Part shown: positions 52,286-62,161 of the stretch, piece after piece
How positions within the stretch are numbered: the stretch's first letter is position 1
Layout of the letters: the number at the start of each line of letters is the position of its first letter
NCBI RefSeq assembly: GCF_019443965.1
Contig: NZ_CP040814.1
Location: forward strand, 1,426,001 to 1,490,000
DNA: 64,000 nucleotides
Direction: 5' to 3'
Source: Salinibacterium sp. M195
Lineage (GTDB): Bacteria > Actinomycetota > Actinomycetes > Actinomycetales > Microbacteriaceae
The notes under the pieces: generated by a model
Database searches by the model: none
Told to the model about the DNA's origin: nothing
Seen by the model: the letters and a program-made list of their open reading frames with translations, nothing else
Position numbers and translations under genes: made by a program

Positions 52286-53299
52286 ATGTCCGCAACCGTT
52301 TCTGCGCCCCACATTGGTTATGCCGCCATGCTCGAGAGGTTTCATCCGCTCGAGGTTTTGGAGTTCGCCCAGCATGCAGAGTCACGCGGTTTTCGTGGGG
52401 TGATGGCGGCTGATCATTATCAGCCGTGGACTCCGCAGCAGGGGCAGGCGTCCTTCGTGTGGAACGTGCTGAGTGCTCTTGGCCAGACCACGAGCGGCGA
52501 TTTGGGTACCGGAGTAACCGCGCCCACTTTTCGGTGGCATCCCGCGATGGTTGCTCAAGCGTCAGCAACGCTGGCCGCGATGAATCCCGGCCGCCACTGG
52601 TTGGGTTTGGGTAGCGGTGAAGCTATCAACGAGCATGTCGTTGGCCAGTATTGGCCAGAAGCGCCTGAACGTATCAACCGCATGTTTGAGGCGGTCGACA
52701 TCATCAAGAAGTTGTTCGCTTCGGGGCTGGCCGGAAAAGATGTTCGCCACGATGGCCAGTTTTATCGGCTCGAATCGACACGACTCTGGACGATGCCAGA
52801 AACTGCACCCGAAATCTTGGTCGCTACCGCTGGGCCGGTCGCAGCAAAACGAGCGGGCAAGACCGTCGATGGGCTCATAACGGAGGCTGCGCCTCTAGAG
52901 AAAATTGACATGTTACTTAAGCGTTTCGCCGAGGGCGCTCGTGAAGCTGGCCGAGACACGTCGCAGCAGAGTCGCGTTCTGCGGTTGCACCTCAGCTGGG
53001 CAGAGACCGACGAGCAAGCGATGAAGAATGCCATCACCGAGTGGCCAAACGGTGGTTTACGGTTCGCTAAGAACGACATCCGCTCACCGTTCGAGCTTGA
53101 ACAACTCGCTCGAATGGTGCGACCATCAGACTTTGAAGGACGGATGCCCGTCAGCGCTGATCCCGATGTGCACCGTGCTTACATCCAGGGCTACCTTGAC
53201 CTCGGCTTTGACCGAATCTATCTCCACAATGTTGGTCGTAATCAGACTGAGTTCCTCGAGGTATTCGGTCGCGCCGTGCTTCCAGCGCTGCGCAAGTAG
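52286..53299 (+). CDS. LLM-class F420-dependent oxidoreductase
   Basis: A 337-residue luciferase-like TIM barrel related to Fgd but distinct. [25 protein letters not shown] replaces the Fgd [10 protein letters not shown] run, and [14 protein letters not shown] is the cofactor loop. It belongs to the F420-dependent alcohol/aldehyde or Fgd2-like group. ATG 52286 is used, with AACAAT 6 nt before it. It likely consumes or makes F420H2 together with Fgd; substrate unknown. cofE follows 32 nt downstream. Confidence 0.85.
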   Translation: MSATVSAPHIGYAAMLERFHPLEVLEFAQHAESRGFRGVMAADHYQPWTPQQGQASFVWNVLSALGQTTSGDLGTGVTAPTFRWHPAMVAQASATLAAMNPGRHWLGLGSGEAINEHVVGQYWPEAPERINRMFEAVDIIKKLFASGLAGKDVRHDGQFYRLESTRLWTMPETAPEILVATAGPVAAKRAGKTVDGLITEAAPLEKIDMLLKRFAEGAREAGRDTSQQSRVLRLHLSWAETDEQAMKNAITEWPNGGLRFAKNDIRSPFELEQLARMVRPSDFEGRMPVSADPDVHRAYIQGYLDLGFDRIYLHNVGRNQTEFLEVFGRAVLPALRK

Positions 53300-53319
53300 T
53301 GGCAAGCGCTGCCATGCCG

Positions 53320-53325
53320 CACACT
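53320..53325 (+). promoter_or_regulatory. Candidate -10 box for leaderless cofE
   Basis: CACACT lies exactly 6 nt before GTG 53332. Confidence 0.35.
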
Positions 53326-53331
53326 AGAACG

Positions 53332-54144
53332 GTGAGAATGAGCGCATGGGCTGTGCCCGGCATCCCCGAGATTGTGTCCGGAATCGACTTGACCGAGGTG
53401 ATTGCTGCGGCGCTCATTAGCGACTCTGGCGATGTGGAGTCTGGAGGCCTTGAGAGCGGTGACGTTCTGACAGTGACTTCCAAGATCGTCAGCAAAGCTG
53501 AGGGGCGCACGGTGCAGGCTGCTGACCGCGAGCAGGCGATAACCGATGAGACCGTGAGGCTTGTGGCCTCCCGTGAGCATCCCCACGGCGTGACCCGCAT
53601 CGTTGAGAATCGCCTCGGGCTTGTGATGGCTGCAGCCGGCGTTGACTCAAGCAATACCCCCGACGGCGTCGTGTTGTTGTTGCCGCTGGATCCTGATGCG
53701 ACCGCGCGGCGTCTCTGTCAGGGTTTGCGCGAGCGTTTCGGTGTGCGTGTCGGAGTGGTCATCACCGACACGGTTGGCCGGCCCTGGCGCAGAGGACAAG
53801 CCGATATTGCGATTGGTGCGGCCGGGATCCACGTGCTTGATGATTTGCGGGGAACGGTTGATGCATCGGGTCGCCCTCTGGCGGTGAGCGTCACGGCTGT
53901 TGCCGACGAAATCGCGGCGGCGACGGACCTAGTGAAGGGCAAGGCGGGCGGGTTGCCGGTTGCTGTTGTTCGCGGTCTCGGTCGGCATGTTGCCGATCTC
54001 GACGCTGTGGGGGCTCGCTCGCTCGTGCGCACTGGGCCAGAAGACATGTTTCGGCTGGGAACCAAAGAGGCGTGGATGGCCGGGTTCGATGAGGCTCACG
54101 ACAATTCTGACGGTGGCTCTCACGCCGGCTTCAAAGAGGATTAA
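53332..54144 (+). CDS. cofE: Coenzyme F420-0:L-glutamate ligase
   Basis: A ~270-residue stand-alone CofE adding glutamates to F420-0 with [53 protein letters not shown] and [18 protein letters not shown] are diagnostic. It lacks the C-terminal nitroreductase-like domain of mycobacterial FbiB, so dehydro-F420 reduction must be done by another gene product. The start is GTG 53332 (or ATG 53338). It clusters with fgd and an LLM enzyme, giving F420 production and use together. Confidence 0.93.
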   Translation: MRMSAWAVPGIPEIVSGIDLTEVIAAALISDSGDVESGGLESGDVLTVTSKIVSKAEGRTVQAADREQAITDETVRLVASREHPHGVTRIVENRLGLVMAAAGVDSSNTPDGVVLLLPLDPDATARRLCQGLRERFGVRVGVVITDTVGRPWRRGQADIAIGAAGIHVLDDLRGTVDASGRPLAVSVTAVADEIAAATDLVKGKAGGLPVAVVRGLGRHVADLDAVGARSLVRTGPEDMFRLGTKEAWMAGFDEAHDNSDGGSHAGFKED

Positions 54145-54170
54145 TACTCGACTGTGGGGGCGTCTGGCGC

Positions 54171-54176
54171 TATCCT
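54171..54176 (+). promoter_or_regulatory. -10 box for leaderless PLDc_N gene
   Basis: TATCCT is followed by GATCAG and ATG 54183, the same 6-nt spacer as before the lipid kinase gene at 5928. Confidence 0.5.
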
Positions 54177-54182
54177 GATCAG

Positions 54183-54539
54183 ATGGGGAGTCTGATTTCA
54201 CTCGCGTACTTTGCAATGCTCATCGCAGTACTCGTCGATGTCATCCTGATCGACGAATCGCGAATCAAGAATCTCGGCAAGGTCACGTGGGTTTTCGTGG
54301 TGATCTTTCTCCCGCTCATCGGCTCCATTCTCTGGCTCGCGATCGGTCGCGAATACGCGCAGGCACAGCCGGTCAGTAGTTTTGGTGCGCCTCAGCGTCG
54401 CGAAGCCCTTGCGCCGCGTGACACGAGAAACACTGAGGCGGAGCTCGCCAAGCTCGACGCTGAAATTGCGTTCTTTCAGAAACAAGAAGAGATTCGTGAG
54501 CTCGAAGAGAAGCTGCGCAATCGTAAGCAATTGCCCTAG
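54183..54539 (+). CDS. PLDc_N-domain membrane protein
   Basis: A 118-residue protein. Two helices (residues ~5-23 and ~33-55) contain DVILIDESRIKNLGKVTWVFVVIFLPLIGSILWLAIGR in two parts, the PLDc_N (phospholipase D nuclease N-terminal) family pattern, followed by a soluble Glu/Lys coiled-coil tail (~80-115). No PLD catalytic HKD motif is present. Such proteins are probably membrane scaffolds or antitoxin-like regulators; the function is unknown. Confidence 0.82.
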   Translation: MGSLISLAYFAMLIAVLVDVILIDESRIKNLGKVTWVFVVIFLPLIGSILWLAIGREYAQAQPVSSFGAPQRREALAPRDTRNTEAELAKLDAEIAFFQKQEEIRELEEKLRNRKQLP

Positions 54540-54565
54540 TGTGCAAGCGCTGACAGACTCAACGA

Positions 54566-55561
54566 ATGGATGATGTGAGTTCCACACCGATGCCCGATGA
54601 CGTGTTCCATGGTCACTGCGCCGCGATAGTGCGCAGCGTTTCCACCGTAATTGACGGTAAAGCTGACGCCGTGCGGCTTGCCCTCACGGTGCTTCTTGCT
54701 GAGGGGCATCTCCTCATTGAAGACGTGCCGGGGGTGGGTAAAACTATGCTGGCACGCGCGCTGGCACGCACGGTGGATTGCTCGGTATCGCGAGTGCAGT
54801 TCACTCCCGACTTGCTGCCTGCCGACATCACTGGCGTTTCGGTGTACAACCAAAACACCCGCGACTTTGAGTTCAAAAAAGGCCCTGTTTTCGCCAACAT
54901 TGTCATTGGCGACGAGATTAACCGTGCCAGCCCCAAGACGCAGTCGGCGTTGCTCGAGTGCATGGCAGAGTCGAGTGTGACGGTCGATGGCCACACCTAC
55001 GAACTCACGAGCCCGTTCATTGTTGTTGCGACCCAGAACCCCATCGAGATGGAGGGTACTTATCCTCTGCCGGAGGCCCAGCGGGATCGCTTCATGGCCC
55101 GTATTTCAATGGGCTACCCCGATGCTGCCGCTGAGTTGGCGATGTTGCGCTCACGCGAACTAACGAGTCCGCTAGATGCACTTACTCCGGTCGTTACCGT
55201 CGAGCAGCTACGCGATCTCATCGCGACGGTGCGCAGCGTTTACGTGAGCACTGCAGTTGAGGAGTATGCCGTAGCGATTGCTCAGGCAACTCGCCGTGAC
55301 CGCGAAGTTCGCGTGGGGGCGAGCCCCCGAGCGACTCTTCATTTGGTGCGTGCGGCTAAGGCTCGCGCTGCTATTGATGGCCGCGAATTCGTGTTGCCGG
55401 ATGACATCGATGCGCTGGCAGTAACGGTGCTGGCTCACCGGATGATTCCAGCTCGGCATGCCGGCGATACCGCTGCAGTACTGTCTGGTCATTCGATTGC
55501 TGATGTCATTGAGCGTATTGTCGCCGAAACTCCGGTTCCTGTAACCGCTGCGGCGTCTTAG
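54566..55561 (+). CDS. MoxR-family AAA+ ATPase (second copy)
   Basis: A 331-residue MoxR ATPase: Walker A VPGVGKTMLARAL, Walker B VIGDEINRASPKTQSALLECMAE, sensor VVATQNPIEMEGTYPLPEAQRDRF. ATG 54566 has CAGACT 6 nt upstream (leaderless-like). It leads a MoxR-DUF58-transglutaminase cassette paralogous to the one at 25397-30084, though sequence differs throughout (IEMEGT versus VEQAGT). This is the more ordinary version found in many bacteria. Confidence 0.93.
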   Translation: MDDVSSTPMPDDVFHGHCAAIVRSVSTVIDGKADAVRLALTVLLAEGHLLIEDVPGVGKTMLARALARTVDCSVSRVQFTPDLLPADITGVSVYNQNTRDFEFKKGPVFANIVIGDEINRASPKTQSALLECMAESSVTVDGHTYELTSPFIVVATQNPIEMEGTYPLPEAQRDRFMARISMGYPDAAAELAMLRSRELTSPLDALTPVVTVEQLRDLIATVRSVYVSTAVEEYAVAIAQATRRDREVRVGASPRATLHLVRAAKARAAIDGREFVLPDDIDALAVTVLAHRMIPARHAGDTAAVLSGHSIADVIERIVAETPVPVTAAAS

Positions 55562-55570
55562 GAACAGCTC

Positions 55571-56941
55571 ATGCCTCGCGCAGATTTTCGGCGATCGATC
55601 CGCATTGTGCTGGGCAGCGCGCGCCTGACTCGGCGCGGGATCACGTTTCTTGCGCTGGGTGTTGGTGTCGGTATCGCCGGATTTGCTCTAGGTATTCCGA
55701 TTCTGTTATATGTCAGTTGTTTTGCACTTGCTCTGCCGCTTGTAGCGGTCACTTTTGTGCGCACCCGAGAGTCGTCATTGAGCGTTTCGCGCAGATTTTC
55801 GTTCCCGGTCGTCGAGGCTGGCAACACCACGGCGGTGACGTTGCGCGTTGATAACGGCTCGAAACGTGCCACGACTCCAGTTCGGTGGCGGGATGCTCTG
55901 CCGTGGCGCCCGTGGGTGACAGAGAATGGGTGGCTTCCTCGGCTGTCTGTGAAGTCGGGACTAGCGAGCGGTCGCAGCGCTGCGCAGTTGTCGTATGCGT
56001 TGACCCCAACCAAGCGAGGTGTTTTTGAGATCGGTCCGCTGGTAGTGGAGGCGACTGATCCGTTTGAGCTGGCCTGGGGGGCGTGGAACGTTGGTTCCGT
56101 AACTCCTCTGGTCGTGACTCCGCGGGTGGCGCAACTGGCGACAACGGCCCTCATCGCGCAGTCCGGTGATGGCGAGGCTCGCGTCGTTCAGCGCCGTTCC
56201 TCTGGCGACGACGACGATGCGATGACGCGAGAGTATCGCCGGGGTGACGCTATGCGGCGGGTGCATTGGAAGGCATCCGCACGCCACGGCAGCTTGATGG
56301 TGCGTCAAGAAGAGCAACACAGCTATCCCGAAGCACGCATCATTGTTGATACGCGCCGTGAAGGCTATCCAGATGCGAGCCGGGCAACTGTCTTGCGAGC
56401 AGTCGGCGACAATGGCCTCTCGCAGTCGCATAGTGCCCGGTTCGAATGGGTCGTCGCGATGTTGGCTTCGGCTGCCGTGCAATTGCGCCGTGAAGGTTTT
56501 TTGGTTCAGATCATTGAGACCGGCCAGTCGCAACTGACGGATGCCGCAACGCTGCATCGCCGCTCGTCTGCCGAACAAGAGTTATTGACGCGGCTCGCGG
56601 CGTTGGCGCCGATTGAGTCTCCTGCGGAATGGTGGGGAGAACCATCCTCGCGTTCATTCGCCCGGGGCCCAGTCATTGCTCTCGTTGCTAATCCTGAGCC
56701 GGCGACGGTGGATTTTTTGCTGAGCCAAGCGACGAGCACAGTGCTTGCGGTGGCGTTTGTTGTCGAACCAAGCTCTGGCTTTGGCGATCGGGAGCGATTT
56801 GGCGCCGCGAAGCGTCCGCCGCTGGCGGAGGAGCTGCGGGCTGCAGGCTGGAAAGTGATCTCGGTGCAATCGTTCGACGATGTCGCCGATGTCTGGAATC
56901 TGTATGTCACCGAATCGAGGGTCTCCCGTGAGCGTCACTGA
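55571..56941 (+). CDS. DUF58-domain membrane protein (second copy)
   Basis: A 456-residue protein with two N-terminal helices (~22-60) and DUF58 motif REYRRGDAMRRVHWKASARHGSLMVRQEE. It lacks the 70-residue cytosolic extension of the island copy at 26378. It starts 9 nt after moxR and overlaps the transglutaminase gene by ~14 nt. Works with MoxR on envelope proteins by family. Confidence 0.88.
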   Translation: MPRADFRRSIRIVLGSARLTRRGITFLALGVGVGIAGFALGIPILLYVSCFALALPLVAVTFVRTRESSLSVSRRFSFPVVEAGNTTAVTLRVDNGSKRATTPVRWRDALPWRPWVTENGWLPRLSVKSGLASGRSAAQLSYALTPTKRGVFEIGPLVVEATDPFELAWGAWNVGSVTPLVVTPRVAQLATTALIAQSGDGEARVVQRRSSGDDDDAMTREYRRGDAMRRVHWKASARHGSLMVRQEEQHSYPEARIIVDTRREGYPDASRATVLRAVGDNGLSQSHSARFEWVVAMLASAAVQLRREGFLVQIIETGQSQLTDAATLHRRSSAEQELLTRLAALAPIESPAEWWGEPSSRSFARGPVIALVANPEPATVDFLLSQATSTVLAVAFVVEPSSGFGDRERFGAAKRPPLAEELRAAGWKVISVQSFDDVADVWNLYVTESRVSRERH

Positions 56942-59150
56942 GACAGCGCGGTCATCGAATGTCGAGCGTCACGCTCGTCGACTTCGCTCGTGGTCGTTGG
57001 CCGCGGTGATGGCGTTAGCAATCGGTGTCGCGGCGAGCAGCCTCGGCGCGGTGCTCGCCGAGGGTGCATGGTGGTTTCCGCTTATGGCCGTTGCGGTGGT
57101 GGTTTTGGCGACCGCTGCCGCCGTGCGCAATGTGAGCCCCCGAGCCATCGGGGGCTCGTTTGCGGGGCTAATCGCCGCCGGGGAACTTCTTGTTCTCATG
57201 TTCGCAGCCGATACAGCGATTGCGGGAATAGTGCCAACGGGGGAGACCTTCTCGCGCTTTGCCCAGCTGGCTCGTGATGGCAACGAATCGATAGCCAATC
57301 AGCGTTTTCCGGCCGATGCCGAAACCGGCATCGTTTACCTGATTTGTTTGGGGGCGCTGGCGGTGACGCTGGCGATGGATGTTGCGGCGTTCGTCATCCG
57401 CAAGCCTGCGTTCACCGGCATCCCCCTTCTCGTCTTGCTTCTCGTGCCCAGTTTTGTGCGCAGCGAGTTGCATGACGCCTTCGTTTTTGCGCTGACGGCG
57501 CTGTCCTATGTTGCGATTTTGATCGTCGCATCTCCGCAGGTAAGTGTGCGAGCAGCGTGGCCATTAGCGTCGGGGGCACTTGTGCTCTCGCTCATCGTGC
57601 CGGTGCTGTTGCCCAGCGTAGAGCCGGCAGCTGAGGTAGGGAGTCGCCCGGGGCTCATCTCCACCGGAGTGAATCCCATCATCAACTTGAGCAGCGATCT
57701 TCGGCGGAATGCACCACTGTTAGCGCTGACGTATACCGCTGAGGGCACGGGTGAGTATTTGCGCGTAGCCGTGCTCGACGAGTTTGGCGACGATACCTGG
57801 CAGCCATCGGGCAATGGTGGCGACAGCGGCGACGACATGGACGCCTTTGAATTGCCTGCGGGCTTCACCGACGCCGTGCCGTTTTCCGAGAATCTGATGC
57901 AGATCCAGATCGAACGTATCCGCGGAAGGTATCTCCCGGTGCCCTATGCCACGACAGAAGTCGCCGGGCTCACTGGAGATTGGACGTGGGAGTCAGAGGG
58001 TCTCACGGTCTCTTCGGACAGCGCGAATTCGAAGGACCAAGAGTATGAGGTGTCGTACCTCACCCCGGCGCCCTCGATCGAGCTCTTGCAGGCTGCTCCT
58101 ACGACGCTTCCGGAAGGCTACGAGAAGTATCTGGCGCTGCCCGAGACACTGCCAAGCATTGTCGCTGAGACAGCTCAAGAAGTTGTCGGTGGTGCTGCCA
58201 CCCGCATTGATCAGGCCCTCGCACTTCAATCGTTTTTCAAAGATGGTGACTTCGAATACTCAGAAGAGGCGCCGCTGACGGACGACTATGACGGCTCTGG
58301 CGCCGAAGTGCTCGCCGAATTCTTGGATGCCAAGAGCGGCTACTGCGTGCACTTTGCTTCGGCAATGGCCGCGATGGCCCGCACGCTCGATATCCCCGCC
58401 CGTGTTGTTGTGGGGTTCTCACCCGGTCAAAAGAAGGCCGACCCGGATACCGACGAGGTTGAGTTCGTGGTCTCAACCGACAACTTGCACTCGTGGCCAG
58501 AATTGTACTTTCCCACTATCGGATGGCTCCGCTTCGAGCCCACCGTCTCTGTCGGCACCGAACCCCGATTTGCGCAAAGCATCATCGATGATCCCAGCAC
58601 TCCCGATATCGATGAGTCTCAGCCTGAGCCGGCGGACCTGCCAGCCCCGACACCCACCGCTACTCCCGGTGCGCGACCAGACTTGCCGCTCGATGAGCAG
58701 CCAACAACCGAAACTGCTAATCCCGTGGCATCTTCGCCGTTCTGGTGGCTGCTAATCGCCCTGCCCATCCTGCTGTTGGTTCCGTCCATAGTGAGACTGA
58801 TTCGTCGCGGCCTTCGCCTCACGGCAGTGTCTCGCGGCGCCGTTGCTCCGGCCTGGCGCGAAGTACGCGATACAGCCAGAGACCTGGGCTTTCACCTCAG
58901 CGCGACCGCGACCCCGCGCCAGCAATACGAAGAGCTGCTTTCTGGGATGGGAACCCCGGGCAGCACCGCGCTGGAAAGCCTTCTAGCCCGCGTCGAGACG
59001 GCGGCCTTCAGCGAGCGAGAAACACACGTTAGTGCGTCTGCCGTGACGGCCGCGCTGGCGTCACTCCGAGCATCCGCACGCTGGAAGGCGCGACTGCGAG
59101 CCCTGTGGGCACCACGAACCGCCTTCGGGCGCATCGACCGAACGCGCTAG
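56928..59150 (+). CDS. Transglutaminase-domain membrane protein (TgpA-like, active-site intact)
   Basis: A 740-residue protein with ~6 N-terminal helices (to ~200), an outer region, a transglutaminase core, a Pro/Thr linker, one late helix and a DUF4129-like cytosolic tail. The catalytic Cys473 (SGYCVHFASAMAAMAR) and His521 (DNLHSWPELYF) are present; the third position is Glu537 (RFEPT). It probably acts on peptides or proteins outside the membrane. GTG 56928 has GAGGG upstream. Its TAG and the TAG of the convergent ABC gene share the palindrome CTAG at 59147-59150. Comparison with Gln506/Thr548/Asn564 of the island copy shows which one is the enzyme. Confidence 0.9.
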   Translation: MSVTETARSSNVERHARRLRSWSLAAVMALAIGVAASSLGAVLAEGAWWFPLMAVAVVVLATAAAVRNVSPRAIGGSFAGLIAAGELLVLMFAADTAIAGIVPTGETFSRFAQLARDGNESIANQRFPADAETGIVYLICLGALAVTLAMDVAAFVIRKPAFTGIPLLVLLLVPSFVRSELHDAFVFALTALSYVAILIVASPQVSVRAAWPLASGALVLSLIVPVLLPSVEPAAEVGSRPGLISTGVNPIINLSSDLRRNAPLLALTYTAEGTGEYLRVAVLDEFGDDTWQPSGNGGDSGDDMDAFELPAGFTDAVPFSENLMQIQIERIRGRYLPVPYATTEVAGLTGDWTWESEGLTVSSDSANSKDQEYEVSYLTPAPSIELLQAAPTTLPEGYEKYLALPETLPSIVAETAQEVVGGAATRIDQALALQSFFKDGDFEYSEEAPLTDDYDGSGAEVLAEFLDAKSGYCVHFASAMAAMARTLDIPARVVVGFSPGQKKADPDTDEVEFVVSTDNLHSWPELYFPTIGWLRFEPTVSVGTEPRFAQSIIDDPSTPDIDESQPEPADLPAPTPTATPGARPDLPLDEQPTTETANPVASSPFWWLLIALPILLLVPSIVRLIRRGLRLTAVSRGAVAPAWREVRDTARDLGFHLSATATPRQQYEELLSGMGTPGSTALESLLARVETAAFSERETHVSASAVTAALASLRASARWKARLRALWAPRTAFGRIDRTR

Positions 59151-59932
59151 GCCGGGCTAAAGCCAATAACGGGTTTGCCCGTGACGGGGTTCGTCAGAAT
59201 GGAGGCTCGCACCCCGTAAACCTCAGCAATGAGCGCTTCGGTGAGTACCATTTCGGTGGCCCCGGCGGCAACAACGCGACCATGCGAGAGCACAATGATG
59301 TGGTCGCAGTAGCTCGCTGCCAGAGAGAGATCGTGGAGAGCCGCCAGCACGGTAACCCCGGTCGTACGCAAGTGCGCGAGCAGCTCAAGCACCGCTAGCT
59401 GTGCCGCAATATCGAGATGATTCGTCGGTTCATCGAGGGCTAACAGTTGCGGCTGCTGTGCCAGCGCCCGCGCAAGCATCACTCGCTGTTTTTCGCCGCC
59501 AGAGAGGCTCTGAAACTCTCGATCGCGAAATGCGGTCATTTCAACAGTGGCGAGGCTGTCGCTGACGATTGCGGTGGATTCTGCAGAATCCGCTTCCCAC
59601 AAAGACTGGTGGGGGAGCCTGCCTAGCTGCACGACCATGCCGACGGAGAGAGACGAGTCTGTGGTCGAATCTTGTTCCACGAATGCAGCGAGACGAGCGC
59701 GTTGGCGGCGCGGCATCCCGAGCAGGTCGTCGTTGCCAAATGTGACGGTTCCCGCTGCCGGAGCCTGCACGGCGGTGAGCGCGCGAAGCAGAGTCGACTT
59801 TCCAGCACCGTTTGGCCCAACGAGCGCGCTGAGCGAGCCGCGCGCAACCGTGCAGTCGACGTTGTCAATGAGGAGGGTGCCATCGGCGGTGATGCTGATG
59901 CGCTCTGCGATGAGTCCAGCGTTGTCGCTCAT
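59147..59932 (-). CDS. FecE/HmuV-type ABC ATPase (probable F420-0/siderophore-type importer)
   Basis: A 261-residue ATPase: Walker A GPNGAGKST, signature LSGGEKQR, Walker B LLALDEPTNHLD. Its start overlaps the permease stop by ATGA. With the permease and binding lipoprotein it makes a BtuCDF-like importer. The binding protein points to the set proposed as an F420-0 transporter. It converges on the transglutaminase gene with overlapping stops. Confidence 0.9.
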   Translation of the reverse strand: MSDNAGLIAERISITADGTLLIDNVDCTVARGSLSALVGPNGAGKSTLLRALTAVQAPAAGTVTFGNDDLLGMPRRQRARLAAFVEQDSTTDSSLSVGMVVQLGRLPHQSLWEADSAESTAIVSDSLATVEMTAFRDREFQSLSGGEKQRVMLARALAQQPQLLALDEPTNHLDIAAQLAVLELLAHLRTTGVTVLAALHDLSLAASYCDHIIVLSHGRVVAAGATEMVLTEALIAEVYGVRASILTNPVTGKPVIGFSPA

Positions 59933-60939
59933 GTTGAACTCTTTCGGCGGGTGAGCAGGAACGCGAAGATGGGAGCGCCAATCATGGCAGTGACTATGCC
60001 GACGGGAATCTCGCGGGGGTCAAACAGGGTTCTGGCCAGAGTGTCAGCCCAGACCAAGAACACGGCGCCGAGCAACGCGCTCAGTGGTAAGAGGGCACGA
60101 TGGCCTGGCCCGACGAGCAATCGCACGGCGTGCGGCAAGATCAGCCCGACAAACCCGATCGAGCCACTCACTGACACCATGGCGCCGGTGACGAGCGCAG
60201 ATGCCGCAAGCAGCCCCCAGCGGGTCGCGCTGACGTTCACGCCGAGTGAGGCTGCCTGCACGTCGCCGAAAGCAAAGGAGTCGAGCAGGCGCCCCGTGAG
60301 CATCACCGGAATGCCGATCACGATGATGGCGACCATCGTGATGCCTACGGCAGGCCAGCGCGCTCCACTGAGCGAACCGAGCAACCACGACAGCACTTCA
60401 CGGTAAGAGTCGCCGGTGACGCTCCAGAAAATGACAAAGCTCGTGATCGCCGAGGCGAGAGCCGATACGGCGATACCCGCGAGCACGGTACGCGACGGCG
60501 TAATTGCTCCAAGCGAACCCGCCAGCAGCAACGTGAGCGTCAATGCCAACAGCGCGCCAACGAAAGCGGCGAACGGCAACAAGACAGCAGCGCCGAGCAA
60601 AATCACCGAAACCGCGCCGAGCGCAGCGCCAGACGACAGCCCAAGCAGATACGGATCAGCAAGCGGGTTACGCGTAATGGCCTGCATGACGGCGCCGCTC
60701 AAAGCGAGACCAGCACCCACCGCCGCAGCTGTGAGCACCCTGGGCAGTCGCAACTGCCACACAATGCCATCTCGCAGCTCAGTCAGCGGGCTCACCCCAA
60801 TGCCGAGGTGGCTCCCAATCGAGCGCCACACCTCATCGAACCGGATGTCGGCAGGGCCAATCGTCACCGCGATGGTGATCGACACGAGAAGTGCGATCCC
60901 CAGCGCGGCGCCGAATGCGAGCGGAGAAACTTTAGCCAT
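59929..60939 (-). CDS. FecCD-family ABC permease (probable F420-0/siderophore-type importer)
   Basis: A 336-residue, ~10-helix permease of the BtuC/FecCD fold. WQLRLPRVLTAAAVGAGLALSGAVMQAITRNPLADPYLLGLSSGAALG is the family core (shown in recognised parts), and GLILPHAVRLLVGPGHR is the late coupling region. ATG 60939 overlaps the binding-protein stop by 8 nt; an upstream in-frame ATG is 14 codons longer. Only one permease gene, so it would work as a homodimer. Confidence 0.9.
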   Translation of the reverse strand: MAKVSPLAFGAALGIALLVSITIAVTIGPADIRFDEVWRSIGSHLGIGVSPLTELRDGIVWQLRLPRVLTAAAVGAGLALSGAVMQAITRNPLADPYLLGLSSGAALGAVSVILLGAAVLLPFAAFVGALLALTLTLLLAGSLGAITPSRTVLAGIAVSALASAITSFVIFWSVTGDSYREVLSWLLGSLSGARWPAVGITMVAIIVIGIPVMLTGRLLDSFAFGDVQAASLGVNVSATRWGLLAASALVTGAMVSVSGSIGFVGLILPHAVRLLVGPGHRALLPLSALLGAVFLVWADTLARTLFDPREIPVGIVTAMIGAPIFAFLLTRRKSST

Positions 60940-61936
60940 CGAGCTCCGCAATCTGAGCCGACAAACTTTCGGCAGCCTCAACGCTGCGCACGCCAGCCTC
61001 GCTCGCCGCGAACGGCACCACGAGGTAGCGGCCAGCCTTCACTGCACTGAGGTTTGCGGTCGCGGGGTTCGCCTCAAGCACACCGATCTTCTTGTCTGCA
61101 GAATTCCAGGCGGCATCCACGAGCACGATGAAGTCGGGGTCGGCGTCAACGACGGCTTCCCAGTTGAATGGAGCCCATGTCGACTTCACGTCGGCGGCGA
61201 TGTTGGTGAGGCCAACAGTGTCGAGCAGCAGTTGCGGTGCTCCGATGCCGGCACCCACGTAGGGAGTGTCGGAACCTGACGAGAACCAGAGGGCGGTGCG
61301 AGCGTCACCGTTCGCATCGACGGCGGCGAGCTGAGCGGCCTGCTCGGCGAGGAGGGCGGTGGCGTCAACGTGGAAGATGGAAGCGACGGTCTCGATGTCG
61401 CTAAACACGTCGTCGAAGCTGAGCTTGGCAGGCTGTTCAGCACTCTGACAAGCAGAAGGGGCGACGAACGTGTTGATGCCGAGGGCAGCGAGGTCGGCGC
61501 GCTCGCCGGCACCATCAGTGCTGAACGTTGATTCCCAGCCCGCAAAGACGAGATCAGGCTCAAGGTCGAGCACTGCTTCTTCGCTAGGCACTCGTTCCGC
61601 GATCGAGGTCAGATCTGCAGCATCGGATGCCCACTGCTCAGGCACGGGACCGTCCTGAAACGCGGTGCCAATGATGCGATCGCCCAAACCGAGCGCGAGC
61701 AGCATTTCGGTTGTTGACGACTTGATCGTGATTACTCGTTCGGGAGCCGAATCGAAGCTGACGTCTACGCCGCAGTTGCTGAGCTCGACGGTCTGCGCAG
61801 CAGCCTCGGTCGACGGAGCGGCCGTTTCGGAAGCGGCAGCCGTGCATCCGCTGAGGGTAAGAACGGAAACGCCAGCAAGCAGAGCGGTGCGGGAGAGAGC
61901 GGAACGCGAGAAAGCGGTGCGAGAAAGAACAGACAT
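60932..61936 (-). CDS. Solute-binding lipoprotein, resembles the proposed F420-0 ABC transporter binding protein
   Basis: A 334-residue lipoprotein with lipobox LSGC (Cys31). The cluster-A binding fold carries SNCGVDVSFDSAPERVITIKSS, GTAFQDGPVPEQW, FAGWESTF, WFSSGSDTPYVGAGIGAPQ, LTNIAADVKSTW and VPFAASEAGVRSVEAA. These match my memory of the binding protein that was linked to F420 by phylogenetic profiling, more than they match siderophore or B12 proteins. The F420 genes 6-10 kb away fit. ATG 61936 has GGAAGG upstream. A minus-strand TAGACT (62072-62067) may be its -10. Substrate remains unproved. Confidence 0.78.
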   Translation of the reverse strand: MSVLSRTAFSRSALSRTALLAGVSVLTLSGCTAAASETAAPSTEAAAQTVELSNCGVDVSFDSAPERVITIKSSTTEMLLALGLGDRIIGTAFQDGPVPEQWASDAADLTSIAERVPSEEAVLDLEPDLVFAGWESTFSTDGAGERADLAALGINTFVAPSACQSAEQPAKLSFDDVFSDIETVASIFHVDATALLAEQAAQLAAVDANGDARTALWFSSGSDTPYVGAGIGAPQLLLDTVGLTNIAADVKSTWAPFNWEAVVDADPDFIVLVDAAWNSADKKIGVLEANPATANLSAVKAGRYLVVPFAASEAGVRSVEAAESLSAQIAELDG

Positions 61937-62161
61937 GGAGCCTTCCAAGAAACGGGGAATGGGCGCAGGAGCGCGCCACACATAATGAAAAATGTTTCAA
62001 GAAGACCGGAAGCCCAATCCTGGGCAAACCAACCACGCCATACCAAGCGCACGGGTCTGTCGCACCAGTCTAGAGAGAGGCGGATGCTCATGCCTACACC
62101 GGCCCCCGCGGTGCGGCGTGCTCATCCGTGGATCAGCTGACTGTGCGGTTACTGACCGGGG

